From Taklimakanibacter deserti (lineage in GTDB: Bacteria > Pseudomonadota > Alphaproteobacteria > Rhizobiales > Aestuariivirgaceae): 64,000 nucleotides of DNA. Shown piece by piece: positions 53,365 to 62,564 of the stretch. The number at the start of each line of letters is the position of its first letter. Position 1 is the stretch's first letter. Below the pieces are notes generated by a model. It worked only from the letters and a program-made list of their open reading frames with translations. It was not told the DNA's origin and did no database searches. The stretch is from positions 124,001 to 188,000 of the forward strand of contig QORU01000009.1 in NCBI GenBank assembly GCA_003574785.1, given 5' to 3'. The position numbers were made by a program, and so were the translations under genes.

Positions 53365-53535
53365 ATGGAACTCAGTGCGCCTAAGACCATCACCTTCGTG
53401 ATCGCTCTTATCATCGCGGTGCTTGCCGTCCTCGCCGCCCTCAATGCTTTGACCTTCATCCCGCTCGCCGCCATATGGCTGATGACGATCGCCTTCATCG
53501 TGCTGGCGGCAGGCTGCCTGCTCAAGGGAGTGTAG
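53365..53535 (+). CDS. 56-residue two-helix membrane protein
   Basis: A short frame, MELSAPKTITFVIALIIAVL and so on, with two hydrophobic segments (about residues 8-25 and 30-52) and a short polar start. AGAGGGG lies about 8 bp upstream of the ATG. Divergent from the amidohydrolase gene; its 3' end overlaps the DeoR gene by 14 bp. The composition is that of a genuine small membrane protein, function unknown. Confidence 0.7.
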   Translation: MELSAPKTITFVIALIIAVLAVLAALNALTFIPLAAIWLMTIAFIVLAAGCLLKGV

Positions 53536-54292
53536 CGATCTCGACGGCGACGCCCGCCGCCTGGAGAGCGCGGGCGAGATCATCCGGCGGCTTCGCATCT
53601 GTCACCAGGCAGTCGAGCTGATCGAAGCCGCATACGTTCACGAGGGCGCTGCGCCCGAACTTGCTATGATCGGTGACGACGACGCAGCGCTCGCCACGCG
53701 ACAAGACGGTAGCGGCGAATTCCGCTTCCGCCAGATTGTAGTCGTTGACGCCGGTCGCGGCATCGAGCGCGCCTGCGGTGATGATTGCGTGGCGGACATT
53801 GAAGCGCTCGACGAAGGCGACGGCCGAGTTGCCGAAAGCCGCGCCATTGTCGCCCTGAAGTTCGCCGCCGGCGATATGCACGGTGTTGCCGTTGACGGTC
53901 GACAGCGTGCGGGCGATGTCGCAGGAATTGGTGACCACCGTCAGCCCGCGCTTCTGCAAAAGCTCACGCGCCAGATAGCTCGTCGTGGTGCCGGTATCGA
54001 GCATGATGCTGTCGCCGTCTTCGATGGCTTGCGCCGCGCGGCGCGCGATCGCGCGTTTGCCGAGAGCATTCTCGCGCATGCGGCGCTCGAAGGGTGCCTC
54101 GCCGACGGCATGCGGCAAAGCGGCGGCGCCATGCATCTTCAGGACCTCGCCGCGCTCGGCCAGGAGGCGCAGGTCGCGGCGGATGGTTTCGGCCGAGACC
54201 GAGAGCCAGTCCGACAGATCGGCGACCGAGGCCGACATGTGGTCATGCAAGAGGCGACGGATCTCGGCATGGCGGCGAGAGAGGCGATTCAT
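53522..54292 (-). CDS. DeoR-family transcriptional regulator
   Basis: A 256-residue regulator. N-terminal helix-turn-helix MSASVADLSDWLSVSAETIR with the DeoR signature RRDLRLLAERGEVLKMHGAA, then the C-terminal sensor domain with DTGTTTSYLARELL (phosphorylated-effector site). Divergent from the betaine-type transport operon across 197 bp and therefore its probable regulator. Confidence 0.9.
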   Translation of the reverse strand: MNRLSRRHAEIRRLLHDHMSASVADLSDWLSVSAETIRRDLRLLAERGEVLKMHGAAALPHAVGEAPFERRMRENALGKRAIARRAAQAIEDGDSIMLDTGTTTSYLARELLQKRGLTVVTNSCDIARTLSTVNGNTVHIAGGELQGDNGAAFGNSAVAFVERFNVRHAIITAGALDAATGVNDYNLAEAEFAATVLSRGERCVVVTDHSKFGRSALVNVCGFDQLDCLVTDAKPPDDLARALQAAGVAVEIATLP

Positions 54293-54363
54293 GGTTCCAT
54301 TTGCCCGATATTGAGCGGATTGACCGTCAATTGGTCATTTCTGGCAAGAAAATTCTCTCAAAT

Positions 54364-54388
54364 CCACAAATTTCCACGGATTTTGTGG
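54364..54388. promoter_or_regulatory. Operator-like inverted repeat in the DeoR-binding-protein control region
   Basis: CCACAAA (54364-54370) and TTTGTGG (54382-54388) are perfect 7-bp inverted arms with an 11-bp spacer, 72 bp upstream of the deoR start and 102 bp upstream of the binding-protein start. TTGACA follows at 54396, a possible -35 for the plus-strand operon, though the -10 region is poor. Confidence 0.45.
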
Positions 54389-54489
54389 TTTGGCATTGAC
54401 AGTCATGGGCCAGTGCCGTGACACTTGCCGCCAACGGACCACAGCAAAAATCAAAGTCCGTATTGGGAGCCAGGAAGAGGAAGACATCC

Positions 54490-55455
54490 ATGAGCAGATT
54501 GCGCGTAACAAGTGCCTTGTTCGGCCTTGCCGCTCTGGCGGCGACGGCGCTCACCCCCATGCCCACATACGCGGTCGAATCGAACGATCCCGTCAAGATC
54601 GCCTTGTTCGACTGGACCAGCGTCAATCTCAACGCCAAGATCCTCGGCGGCATTCTCGAGAAGCTCGGCTACACGGTCGAATATCCGACCGCCGATTACC
54701 TTTCGAGCCTGACCACCGGCCTCACCAATGGCGACCTCACGGTGGGCGTCGAGTTCTGGGACACGACGGCCGGTGAAGCGATGAAGGCGTCGGACGCAAC
54801 CGGCCAGACCGAGAAGCTCGGCGCGCTCGGGCCCAAGGCCAAGGAAGAGTGGTGGTATCCGATCTATATGAAGGAGAAATGCCCGGGGCTCCCCAATTGG
54901 GAAGCGCTCAAGGATCCGAAATGCGCGGAAGCCTTCTCGACGCCGGAGACGGCGCCCAAGGGCCGCTATCTCGGCGGACCGGTGACCTGGGAAGGTTTCG
55001 ACGACGAGCGTGTCGAGGCGCTGGGCCTGCCGTTCACCGTCATCCACGCCGGCACCGATGCCGCGATGTTCGCCGAGCTCGATTCGGCCTATCAGCGCAA
55101 AGGGCCGATCATGCTGTGGATCTATTCGCCACATTGGGCGCCGGCAAAATATGAAGGAGAGTGGATCCAGTTCCCGGAATACACGCCCGAATGCTACACG
55201 GATCCGAAATGGGGCGGCAATCCCGACAAGGCGCATGATTGCGGCAAGCCGCATGGCGAGATCTGGAAATATGCCTGGTCCGGCATGAAGGACAAATGGC
55301 CGATCGCCTACAAAGTCGCCAAGGCCTATCAGATCGAGGCGGAAGAGCTCAACAAGCTCTCGGGCGAGGTCGATCTCGCCGGCAAGTCGATCGATGAGGT
55401 CGCGGCCGCCTGGATCGCCGCCAATGAGGCCAAGTGGAAGGCTTGGGCGCAGTAG
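54490..55455 (+). CDS. Glycine-betaine/choline-type ABC substrate-binding protein (OpuAC/ProX-like)
   Basis: A 321-residue periplasmic protein of the OpuAC family. Signal peptide with cleavage about residue 28 (TPMPTYAVES), mature start VKIALFDWTSVNLNAKILGG, and aromatic-rich pocket residues such as VEFWDTT and EWWYPIYM. ATG at 54490 follows GAAGAGGAAG. Separated from the ATPase gene by a repeat-containing 221-bp gap. Confidence 0.9.
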   Translation: MSRLRVTSALFGLAALAATALTPMPTYAVESNDPVKIALFDWTSVNLNAKILGGILEKLGYTVEYPTADYLSSLTTGLTNGDLTVGVEFWDTTAGEAMKASDATGQTEKLGALGPKAKEEWWYPIYMKEKCPGLPNWEALKDPKCAEAFSTPETAPKGRYLGGPVTWEGFDDERVEALGLPFTVIHAGTDAAMFAELDSAYQRKGPIMLWIYSPHWAPAKYEGEWIQFPEYTPECYTDPKWGGNPDKAHDCGKPHGEIWKYAWSGMKDKWPIAYKVAKAYQIEAEELNKLSGEVDLAGKSIDEVAAAWIAANEAKWKAWAQ

Positions 55456-55479
55456 AGGCCAGGGCGTTCTCCACGAATT

Positions 55480-55641
55480 CCCCTTCTCCCGCGCGCAGCG
55501 TGGGAGAAGGTGGCCGAAGGCCGGATGAGGGCTCTTTCGCGAAATGCATTCTAATCTGAACAAATATTTCTTGCCGAGACAAAGAGCCCTCACCCGCCCT
55601 TCGGGCACCCTCTCCCATTGCTTCGCAACGGGAGAGGGGGA
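55480..55641. repeat. Composite inverted intergenic repeat
   Basis: Left part (about 55480-55536) contains CCCCTTCTCCC...GGGAGAAGG and GGATGAGGGCTCTTTC; right part (about 55579-55641) contains the inverse AAAGAGCCCTCACCC and CCCTCTCCC...GGGAGAGGG. The outer and inner arms face each other around an unrelated 42-bp centre. Each half also folds on itself. It lies between the binding-protein and ATPase genes; this is a dispersed-repeat pattern common in Hyphomicrobiales genomes. Confidence 0.75.
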
Positions 55642-55676
55642 AAGCTAGCGAAAGCTTGGACACGGAACGAGTTTCG

Positions 55677-56726
55677 ATGACCGATGCGAAGCGGCCGGTG
55701 AAGCTGTCTTGCCGCAATCTTTGGAAAGTCTTCGGCGGCAGCGCGGAAGACTTCATGCGCCGGCACAAGGGCGATGCTTCCGCCGAGGCTTTGGCTGAGG
55801 CCAGGCTCATCGGCGCGGTGCGCCGGGCCAGCATCGATGTGCATGAAGGCGAGATCTTCATCGTCATGGGCCTTTCGGGCTCCGGCAAATCGACATTGCT
55901 GCGCTGCCTGTCGCGTCTGATCGAGCCAACCTATGGCGAAGTCGAATTCGATGGCCGCGATCTCCTCAAGGCCAGCGAAGCTGAGCTGATCGAGATCCGC
56001 CGCCACAAGATGGGCATGGTGTTCCAGCATTTCGCGCTCCTGCCGCATCTGACCGTGCTCGAGAATGTCGCCTTCCCGCTCTCGGTCCAGGGTGTGCCCA
56101 AGGCGCAGCAGACGAAACGCGCCAAGGCGATGGTCGATCTCGTCGGCCTCAAGGGCCGCGAGCATCACTATCCGCGCGAACTCTCGGGTGGCCAGCAGCA
56201 GCGCGTCGGCATCGCGCGCTCGCTCGCGGTCGAGCCCGAGATCTGGTTCCTGGACGAGCCGTTCTCGGCGCTCGATCCCCTGATCCGGCGCGAAATGCAA
56301 TCGGAGCTCATGCGGCTCCAGAACGTGCTCAAGAAGACCATCGTCTTCATCACCCATGATTTCGACGAGGCGATCAGGCTCGCCGACCGCATCGCCATCA
56401 TGAAGGACGGCGAGATCATCCAGATCGGCGCGCCGGAAGAACTGGTGCTCAATCCGGCGACCGATTATGTGGCGGAATTCACCCGCGACGTGAACCGCGC
56501 CAAGGTCATGTCGGCGCAAAGCCTGATGACGCGCGGCAAGACGCATCAGCATCACGCCGGCAAGGTCGAGGCCAAGGCGAAGATCGAGACCTTCGCCGCC
56601 GACATCGTGGCGGCCAAGGCGCCCTTCGCGGTGGTCGACGGCAAGGGCGATCTTTTGGGCGAGATCGCGCCGCAAGCGGTGATCGATCTCCTGGCGGGGC
56701 GCAAGGCGAAAGAGCTGCGGCCATGA
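55677..56726 (+). CDS. Glycine-betaine-type ABC transporter ATP-binding protein (ProV-like)
   Basis: A 349-residue ATPase: Walker A GLSGSGKST, Q-loop FQHFALLPHLTV, signature [14 protein letters not shown], Walker B IWFLDEPFSALDP and switch His in FITHDFDEAI. The C-terminal tail after residue 270 has CBS-like features (FAVVDGKGDLLGEI) but is shortened. The ATG at 55677 has a weak ribosome site (GGAACGAG). Overlaps the permease gene by 4 bp. Confidence 0.92.
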   Translation: MTDAKRPVKLSCRNLWKVFGGSAEDFMRRHKGDASAEALAEARLIGAVRRASIDVHEGEIFIVMGLSGSGKSTLLRCLSRLIEPTYGEVEFDGRDLLKASEAELIEIRRHKMGMVFQHFALLPHLTVLENVAFPLSVQGVPKAQQTKRAKAMVDLVGLKGREHHYPRELSGGQQQRVGIARSLAVEPEIWFLDEPFSALDPLIRREMQSELMRLQNVLKKTIVFITHDFDEAIRLADRIAIMKDGEIIQIGAPEELVLNPATDYVAEFTRDVNRAKVMSAQSLMTRGKTHQHHAGKVEAKAKIETFAADIVAAKAPFAVVDGKGDLLGEIAPQAVIDLLAGRKAKELRP

Positions 56727-58702
56727 CCGATGTCGCGCTCGAGCATAAGGAAGGGCAACTCGGCGCGCTGCCGGGCTGGCGCGCCGCGCTGATCCTGCTC
56801 GCGGCCGTCATCGTCGCCTTCACCGTCGCCTGGATCGTGCCCGGCGGCACCGACTATCCGCAAGCCGCGGTCATCCCCTTCACCGACTGGGTGAATGCCA
56901 TCATGGGGTGGATCAAGGCGACCTTCATCTGGTTGACCCGCGGCCTCGCCGATCTCATCAACATTCCGCTGCAGCTTGCCATCGGCTTCCTCGCCAAAGG
57001 CTACCGGATCAACTGGGGCGACGGCTTCATCACCTTGCCGCGCTTCTCCTGGGTCGGCCTTTGCGCGGTCGCCGGCTTGATCGGCTACCGTTTCGGCGGG
57101 CTCAAGCTCGCTTTGCTGAGCGGCCTCAGCTTCCTCGCCATCGCGCTCTTCCGGCAATGGGACAGCGCCATGCTGACGCTGGCCCTGATCCTGGTCTGCG
57201 TGCCGATCTGCGTCGCGACCGGGCTCCTCATCGGCATCTGGGGCTATCTCAATCCGTGGATCAACCGCATCGTGATCACGCCGCTGCTCGATCTGATGCA
57301 GACGATCCCGACCTTCGCCTATCTCATTCCCATGCTGCTGCTCTTCGGCAACAGCCCGGTCTCGGCCCTTCTCGCCACCGGTCTCTTCGCCACGCCACCC
57401 ATGGTGCGCGCAACCGTGCTCGGCCTCGCCAAGGTGCCGCAGGACATCAAGGACTTCGCCGACATGGCGGGTTGCACGAAGCTGCAGAAACTATGGCGCG
57501 TGCTGGTGCCGAGCGCCAAGCCGTCGCTCATGCTGGGCGTCAACCAGGTCATCATGCTGGCGCTCAACATGGTGATCATCTCCTCGATGATCGGGGCAGG
57601 CGGGCTCGGCTATGACGTGCTGCTCGCTCTGCGGGCCCTCAAAGTGGGGCAGGCGATGGAAGCGGGTCTCGCCATCGTCATCCTCGCCATCGTTCTCGAC
57701 CGGGTGAGCCAGGCGGCGGCCGCGCAGCGGCCGGAGCAGGAGGCCGTGGCCAGGCCCTGGCATGAACGACACCGCGATTTCATCACCATCCTCGCCTTGC
57801 TGCTTCTGACGACATTGGCCGGTCTCGTCTTGCCCGCCTTCGACAAGGTGCCGACCGAGATCACCGTGACGACGGCCCCCGCCTGGAAGGCGGCGGTCGA
57901 CTGGGTGACGGTCAATTATTTCGACGTCATCGAGATCGTCCGCACCACCTTCCTCATCTATGTCCTCAACCCTTTGCGCGCGTTTTTCGAAGGACTGCCC
58001 TGGCTTGGCGTCGTCCTGCTGCTCGGCTTCGCGGGCTTCCGCCTGGGCGCGCTGCCGCTGGCGCTCATCGTCGCCGCCCTCGCCGCCTTCTGCGCCGCGA
58101 CCGGCCTCTGGGTGCAGACCATGGCGACGCTCTATCTGTGCGGTGTCGCGGCCTTCATCGCTGCCCTCATCGGCATACCGATCGGCGTCTGGGCCTCGCG
58201 CTCCAGGCGGGTGGAAAAGATCGTGACGCCCATCATCGACACGCTGCAGACCATTCCCTCCTTCTGCTTCATCATCCCTGTCGTAATGCTGTTCCGGGTC
58301 GGCGACGTGACGGCGCTGATCGCCACCGTCGCCTTCGCCATCGTGCCCGCCATCCGCTACACCAATCACGGCATAAGGCAGGTGCCGCATGAGTTGATCG
58401 AGGCCGGCGTCGCCGCAGGCTGCACCAAGCGGCAGCTCTTCTGGCGCGTGCAATTGCCGGTGGCGATGCCGGAGATCATGCTCGGGATCAACCAGACGAT
58501 CCTGCTGTCGCTCAGCATGATCGTCATCTGCGCCATGATCGGCACGCGCGATCTCGGCCAGGAAGTGTTCAAGGCGCTGTCCAAGGCCGATGCCGGCAAG
58601 GGCATCGTCGCCGGCCTCGCCATCGCCTTCATCGGCATCATCGCCGACCGGCTGATCACCGCCTGGGTCGAGCGCATGAAGGCCAGGCGCGGCCTCGCAT
58701 GA
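56723..58702 (+). CDS. Double-length ABC permease (ProW-ProW fusion)
   Basis: A 659-residue permease with two complete BPD_transp_1 domains in one chain: first about residues 150-340 (EAA loop DMAGCTKLQKLWRVLVPSAK), second about 475-655 (EAGVAAGCTKRQLFWRVQLP). Each half ends with the conserved MIGAGGLG / MIGTRDLG region. A single ProW-like subunit is usually about 300-400 residues and acts as a dimer; here the two halves are covalently joined and diverged. Overlaps its neighbours by 4 bp (ATGA). Confidence 0.9.
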   Translation: MTDVALEHKEGQLGALPGWRAALILLAAVIVAFTVAWIVPGGTDYPQAAVIPFTDWVNAIMGWIKATFIWLTRGLADLINIPLQLAIGFLAKGYRINWGDGFITLPRFSWVGLCAVAGLIGYRFGGLKLALLSGLSFLAIALFRQWDSAMLTLALILVCVPICVATGLLIGIWGYLNPWINRIVITPLLDLMQTIPTFAYLIPMLLLFGNSPVSALLATGLFATPPMVRATVLGLAKVPQDIKDFADMAGCTKLQKLWRVLVPSAKPSLMLGVNQVIMLALNMVIISSMIGAGGLGYDVLLALRALKVGQAMEAGLAIVILAIVLDRVSQAAAAQRPEQEAVARPWHERHRDFITILALLLLTTLAGLVLPAFDKVPTEITVTTAPAWKAAVDWVTVNYFDVIEIVRTTFLIYVLNPLRAFFEGLPWLGVVLLLGFAGFRLGALPLALIVAALAAFCAATGLWVQTMATLYLCGVAAFIAALIGIPIGVWASRSRRVEKIVTPIIDTLQTIPSFCFIIPVVMLFRVGDVTALIATVAFAIVPAIRYTNHGIRQVPHELIEAGVAAGCTKRQLFWRVQLPVAMPEIMLGINQTILLSLSMIVICAMIGTRDLGQEVFKALSKADAGKGIVAGLAIAFIGIIADRLITAWVERMKARRGLA

Positions 58703-59586
58703 GCAATTCTGCGGAACAGCGCGTGCGCAATCTCGCCTGCTGGCAGGGCGCCGTGACGCTCGAACCGCTCAAGGGCGGCTTGAGCAATGCGAGCTTCATC
58801 GTCTCGGACGCGAAAGGCAAATATGTCGCGAGGGTCGGCGAAGATTTTCCCTGTCATCATGTCTTCCGCGACCGCGAGGCGCGCGCCAGCCGGGCCGCGC
58901 ATGCAGCGGGCCTCTCACCAGAGGTTGTCCATGCCGAGCCCGGGCTCATGGTGGTGCGCTTCATCGAAGCCAAAACCTTCTCGGAAGAAAATGTGCGCGA
59001 CAATCTCGAGCGCTGCGCCGAGCTCTTGAAGACATGCCATCGCGACATGAAGCGCCGGGTCACCGGCCCCGCCTCGATCTTCTGGGTCTTCCATGTGCTG
59101 CGGGATTACGGAAATACGCTAAAGGAGGGCGGCCACGCGCGTGTCGGCGATATACCGCGCTGGCTCGCGCAGATCGATGCGTTGGAAGACGCGCAAATCC
59201 CGCTGCCTGTCGTCTTCGGCCATCACGACCTTCTCCCCGGCAATTTCATGGATGACGGACGGCGGCTGTGGCTCATCGACTGGGAATATGGCGGCTTCGG
59301 CACCGCCATGTTCGACCTCGCCAATATCTCGGCCAACAACTCCTTCGACGAGAGGCAGGAGCGCCGGCTGCTCGAAATCTATTTCGAGAAAGCCCCGGAC
59401 GAGGCGACGCAGCGCGCCTTCGACGCGATGAAGACGGCGTCGGCCTTGCGCGAGGCGACATGGGGCATGGTCTCGGAGCTGCACCTCAATGCGCCGGGCG
59501 TCGATTATGTGGCGCATGCCAATGAGTATCTCGGCCGCTATGAGCGGGCGCTCAAGACCTTCCAGGACCGTTACGGAGCATCATGA
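58699..59586 (+). CDS. Choline/ethanolamine-kinase-like phosphotransferase
   Basis: A 295-residue APH-fold protein. Brenner motif HHDLLPGNF, metal motif LIDWEYGGFGTAMFDLAN, as in choline kinases (LicA/CKI); N-lobe GGLSNASFIVSDAKGKYVAR. ATGA overlaps on both sides place it in the betaine-type operon. It could phosphorylate an imported amino alcohol, but a non-choline substrate is possible. Confidence 0.87.
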   Translation: MSNSAEQRVRNLACWQGAVTLEPLKGGLSNASFIVSDAKGKYVARVGEDFPCHHVFRDREARASRAAHAAGLSPEVVHAEPGLMVVRFIEAKTFSEENVRDNLERCAELLKTCHRDMKRRVTGPASIFWVFHVLRDYGNTLKEGGHARVGDIPRWLAQIDALEDAQIPLPVVFGHHDLLPGNFMDDGRRLWLIDWEYGGFGTAMFDLANISANNSFDERQERRLLEIYFEKAPDEATQRAFDAMKTASALREATWGMVSELHLNAPGVDYVAHANEYLGRYERALKTFQDRYGAS

Positions 59587-62030
59587 CCATCTCGCTACCC
59601 AGCCACGCCGGGACCATCGTCATCGGCGGCGGCATCATCGGCTGCTCGACCGCCTATCATCTGGCGCGCGATCACAAAGCGGATGTCATCCTCATCGAGC
59701 AGAACAAGCTCACCTCCGGCTCGACCTGGCATGCAGCGGGGCTCGTCGGGCAGCTGCGCTCGTCGGCCTCGATCACGCAAGTGCTCAAATATTCGGTCGA
59801 GCTCTACAAGAACCTCGCCAAGGAGACCGGCCTCGAAACTGGCTGGAAGATGACGGGCTGCCTGAGGCTCGCCTGCAACGAGGACCGCTGGATCGAATAT
59901 AAGCGCCTCGCTACCACCGCGCAGAGCTTCGGTATGGAGATGCACCTCCTTTCACCGTATGAGGTCAAGGCGATGTGGCCCTTGATGGAGGTCTCCGATC
60001 TCGTCGGCGCGAGCTTCTTAGCCACGGACGGCCAGGCGAGCCCTTCCGATATCACCCAGTCGCTCGCCAAGGGTGCGCGCATGCATGGCGCCAAGCTTTT
60101 CGAAGGGGTCAGGGTCGAGGGTTTCGACATCGACAAGGGCCGGGTCACGGCGGTCAGGACCAATCACGGCCGCATCGCCTGCGAGAAGGTGGTGAATTGC
60201 GGCGGGCAATGGGCGCGCCAGCTCGGCGCTCTCGCGGGCGTCAGCGTGCCGCTGCAGCCGGTCAAGCATCAATATATCATCACCGAGAAGGTTACGGGGC
60301 TTTCGACCGACATCGCCACCATTCGTGATCCCGACCGGCGCACCTATTTCAAGGAAGAGGTCGGCGGGCTGGTGATGGGGGGCTATGAGCCCGATCCCAT
60401 CAGCTGGACGCTCGATGACGTGCCCTCCGACTTCGAGTTCCAGCTCTTCGAGGACGACTGGGATCATTTCGAGCAGCATATGACGCAGGCGCTGGCCCGC
60501 GTGCCGGCGCTCGAGACGACCGGCATCAAGAAGATGATCAACGGGCCGGAAAGTTTCACGCCCGACGGCAACTTCATCCTGGGGGCAGCGCCCGAGCTCG
60601 CCAATTATTATGTCGGCGCCGGCTTCAACGCCTTCGGCATAGCGAGCGGCGGCGGAGCTGGTTGGGTGCTGGCGCAATGGGTCGCCTCAGGCGAAGCCCC
60701 CATGGATCTCTGGGTCGTCGACATAAGGCGCTTCTCCGAACTGCATAAGGACCGCAACTGGGTGAATGAGCGCACGCTCGAAGCCTATGGCAAGCACTAC
60801 ACGATCGGCTTCCCGCATGAGGAATATCAGAGCGTAAGACCGCGGATCGTTTCCCCGCTCTATGAGCGGCTCAAAGGTCTCAATGCCTGCTTCGGCTCGA
60901 AGCTCGGCTGGGAAAGGCCGAACTGGTTTGCACCCAAAGGCGTGGAGCCGAAGGACCTCTATTCCATGGGACGGCAGAACTGGTTCGATGCGGTGGGCCA
61001 GGAGCACAAAGCGGTGCGCGAGCGCGTCGGCGTGTTCGATCAGTCCTCCTTCGCCAAATATGAGCTTAAAGGCGCGGATGCGGCCGAGGCCCTGTCGTGG
61101 ATTTGCGCCAATGACGTCACCCGCCCGGCCGGGCGCCTGACCTATACGCAGATGCTCAATTCGCGCGGCGGCATCGAATGCGACCTCACCGTCGCGCGCC
61201 TGGCCGACGATCATTTCTATATCGTCACCGGCACCGGCTTCCGCACCCATGATCTCGCCTGGATCAGGGACCATATCAAGCCTGGCCTCGATGCCCGGAT
61301 CGAGGATGTTACGGAAGGCTGGGGCACGCTCTCGGTGATGGGGCCCAAGTCACGCGAGGTGATCGCGGGCGTCACCCAAGCCGACATGTCGAACCAGGCC
61401 TTCCCCTTCGGCCATGTGCGCGAGATCGAGATCGCCGGCCACAGGCTGCGGGCGCTGCGCGTCACTTATGTGGGTGAGCTCGGCTGGGAATTGCACATGC
61501 CGATCGGCGCCACCGGCGATGTGTTCGACGCGCTGATGCAAGCGGGCGCGCCGCAGGCCATCGCGCCCGCGGGCTATCGCGCTTTGGAAGCGCTCAGGCT
61601 CGAGAAAGGCTATCGCGCCTGGGGCTCCGACATCACGCCCAATGACAATCCGTTCCAGGCCGGGCTCGGCTGGGCGGTGAAGCTCAAGTCGAATATCGCC
61701 TTCCTCGGGCGCGAAGCCTGCGCCAAGGCCGCCGCCTCGCCTTTGCCGAAAAAGCTCGCGGGCTTCACCACCGATGATCCTTCCATTGTGCTCCTCGGCC
61801 GCGAGACCATTCTGCGCAACGGCCGCCAGGTCGGTTATCTCACCAGCGGCGGCTATGGCTACACGGTCGGCAAGCCGATCGGCTTCGGCTATGTGCGCGA
61901 CGGCGACGGCGTCGATGATGCCTATCTCGGCCAAGGAACCTATGAGCTCGTGGTCGCGAAGGACGTGGTCAAGGCGCAGGTGCATCTCGAACCGCTGTAT
62001 GACTCGGCAAATGCGCGCGTAAAGTCCTGA
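59583..62030 (+). CDS. Dimethylglycine/sarcosine dehydrogenase-like FAD-GcvT fusion
   Basis: An 815-residue flavoenzyme. Residues about 10-390 are a DAO-type FAD domain (IVIGGGIIGCSTAYHLA; STWHAAGLVGQLRSS, where the histidine of DMGDH binds FAD covalently) and about 440-810 are GcvT domains binding tetrahydrofolate (YELKGADAAEALSWICANDV; CDLTVARLADDHFYIVTGTG). Oxidatively demethylates N-methylglycines and captures the one-carbon unit. Last gene of the ATGA-coupled run. Confidence 0.92.
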   Translation: MTISLPSHAGTIVIGGGIIGCSTAYHLARDHKADVILIEQNKLTSGSTWHAAGLVGQLRSSASITQVLKYSVELYKNLAKETGLETGWKMTGCLRLACNEDRWIEYKRLATTAQSFGMEMHLLSPYEVKAMWPLMEVSDLVGASFLATDGQASPSDITQSLAKGARMHGAKLFEGVRVEGFDIDKGRVTAVRTNHGRIACEKVVNCGGQWARQLGALAGVSVPLQPVKHQYIITEKVTGLSTDIATIRDPDRRTYFKEEVGGLVMGGYEPDPISWTLDDVPSDFEFQLFEDDWDHFEQHMTQALARVPALETTGIKKMINGPESFTPDGNFILGAAPELANYYVGAGFNAFGIASGGGAGWVLAQWVASGEAPMDLWVVDIRRFSELHKDRNWVNERTLEAYGKHYTIGFPHEEYQSVRPRIVSPLYERLKGLNACFGSKLGWERPNWFAPKGVEPKDLYSMGRQNWFDAVGQEHKAVRERVGVFDQSSFAKYELKGADAAEALSWICANDVTRPAGRLTYTQMLNSRGGIECDLTVARLADDHFYIVTGTGFRTHDLAWIRDHIKPGLDARIEDVTEGWGTLSVMGPKSREVIAGVTQADMSNQAFPFGHVREIEIAGHRLRALRVTYVGELGWELHMPIGATGDVFDALMQAGAPQAIAPAGYRALEALRLEKGYRAWGSDITPNDNPFQAGLGWAVKLKSNIAFLGREACAKAAASPLPKKLAGFTTDDPSIVLLGRETILRNGRQVGYLTSGGYGYTVGKPIGFGYVRDGDGVDDAYLGQGTYELVVAKDVVKAQVHLEPLYDSANARVKS

Positions 62031-62087
62031 TACACTTCTCCATCGGAGCTTTCCGTTCTCAGGCCCGCGCGTGATACAAGGCACGTC

Positions 62088-62564
62088 ATGAGCCAGGACC
62101 CCAAGCTGTTGCGCCGTCTGCTGCGCGCGAAGGACCGGATGGACGCCGCCTCGCAGGAGGAATGGCCCGTCAGGCGGTTGGCGCGCGTGAGCGGCGTCTC
62201 CGAGGCCCATTTCGCGCGATCGTTCAAGAAGGCCTTCGGCGTGCCGCCGCACCGCTATCTGCTCACCCGCCGGCTGGAGCGGGCCAAGGCGCTGCTGCGC
62301 GATACGGATCTCGCCATCACCGAGATCGCGTTCCAGACCGGCTGGAACAGTCTGGGGACCTTTGGACGCGTATTCCGTGACGTCACCGGCGAGAGCCCAG
62401 GTGAGCTCCGGCTACGTGAGAAGGCGGCTCCGCACGAGCTCAAGCGGGTGCCGGGCTGCTTCACCAGCGCCGCCCATCGGCCCGACCTCAAGATCGCAGT
62501 TTTGGAGAAGCGGCGGCAGGAGGCGGACGATATAAGCGGCCCCGAAAAAACGGAGGTCCCATGA
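62088..62564 (+). CDS. AraC-family regulator, HTH-only
   Basis: A 158-residue protein consisting of an AraC helix-turn-helix pair (about residues 20-110; LARVSGVSEAHFARSFKKAF and ITEIAFQTGWNSLGTFGRVF) and a charged C-terminal tail. No effector domain. ATGA overlap with the VOC gene. Confidence 0.87.
   Translation: MSQDPKLLRRLLRAKDRMDAASQEEWPVRRLARVSGVSEAHFARSFKKAFGVPPHRYLLTRRLERAKALLRDTDLAITEIAFQTGWNSLGTFGRVFRDVTGESPGELRLREKAAPHELKRVPGCFTSAAHRPDLKIAVLEKRRQEADDISGPEKTEVP

Noticed and set aside
54396..54424. Complete sigma70 promoter (TTGACA plus TGACAC) upstream of the binding-protein gene
   Set aside because: Only the -35 box is convincing; the -10 candidate matches poorly, so it was noted only as a possible -35.
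58699..59586. Aminoglycoside phosphotransferase
   Set aside because: Same fold, but choline-kinase-like motifs and coupling to betaine-type genes point to small-molecule metabolism.
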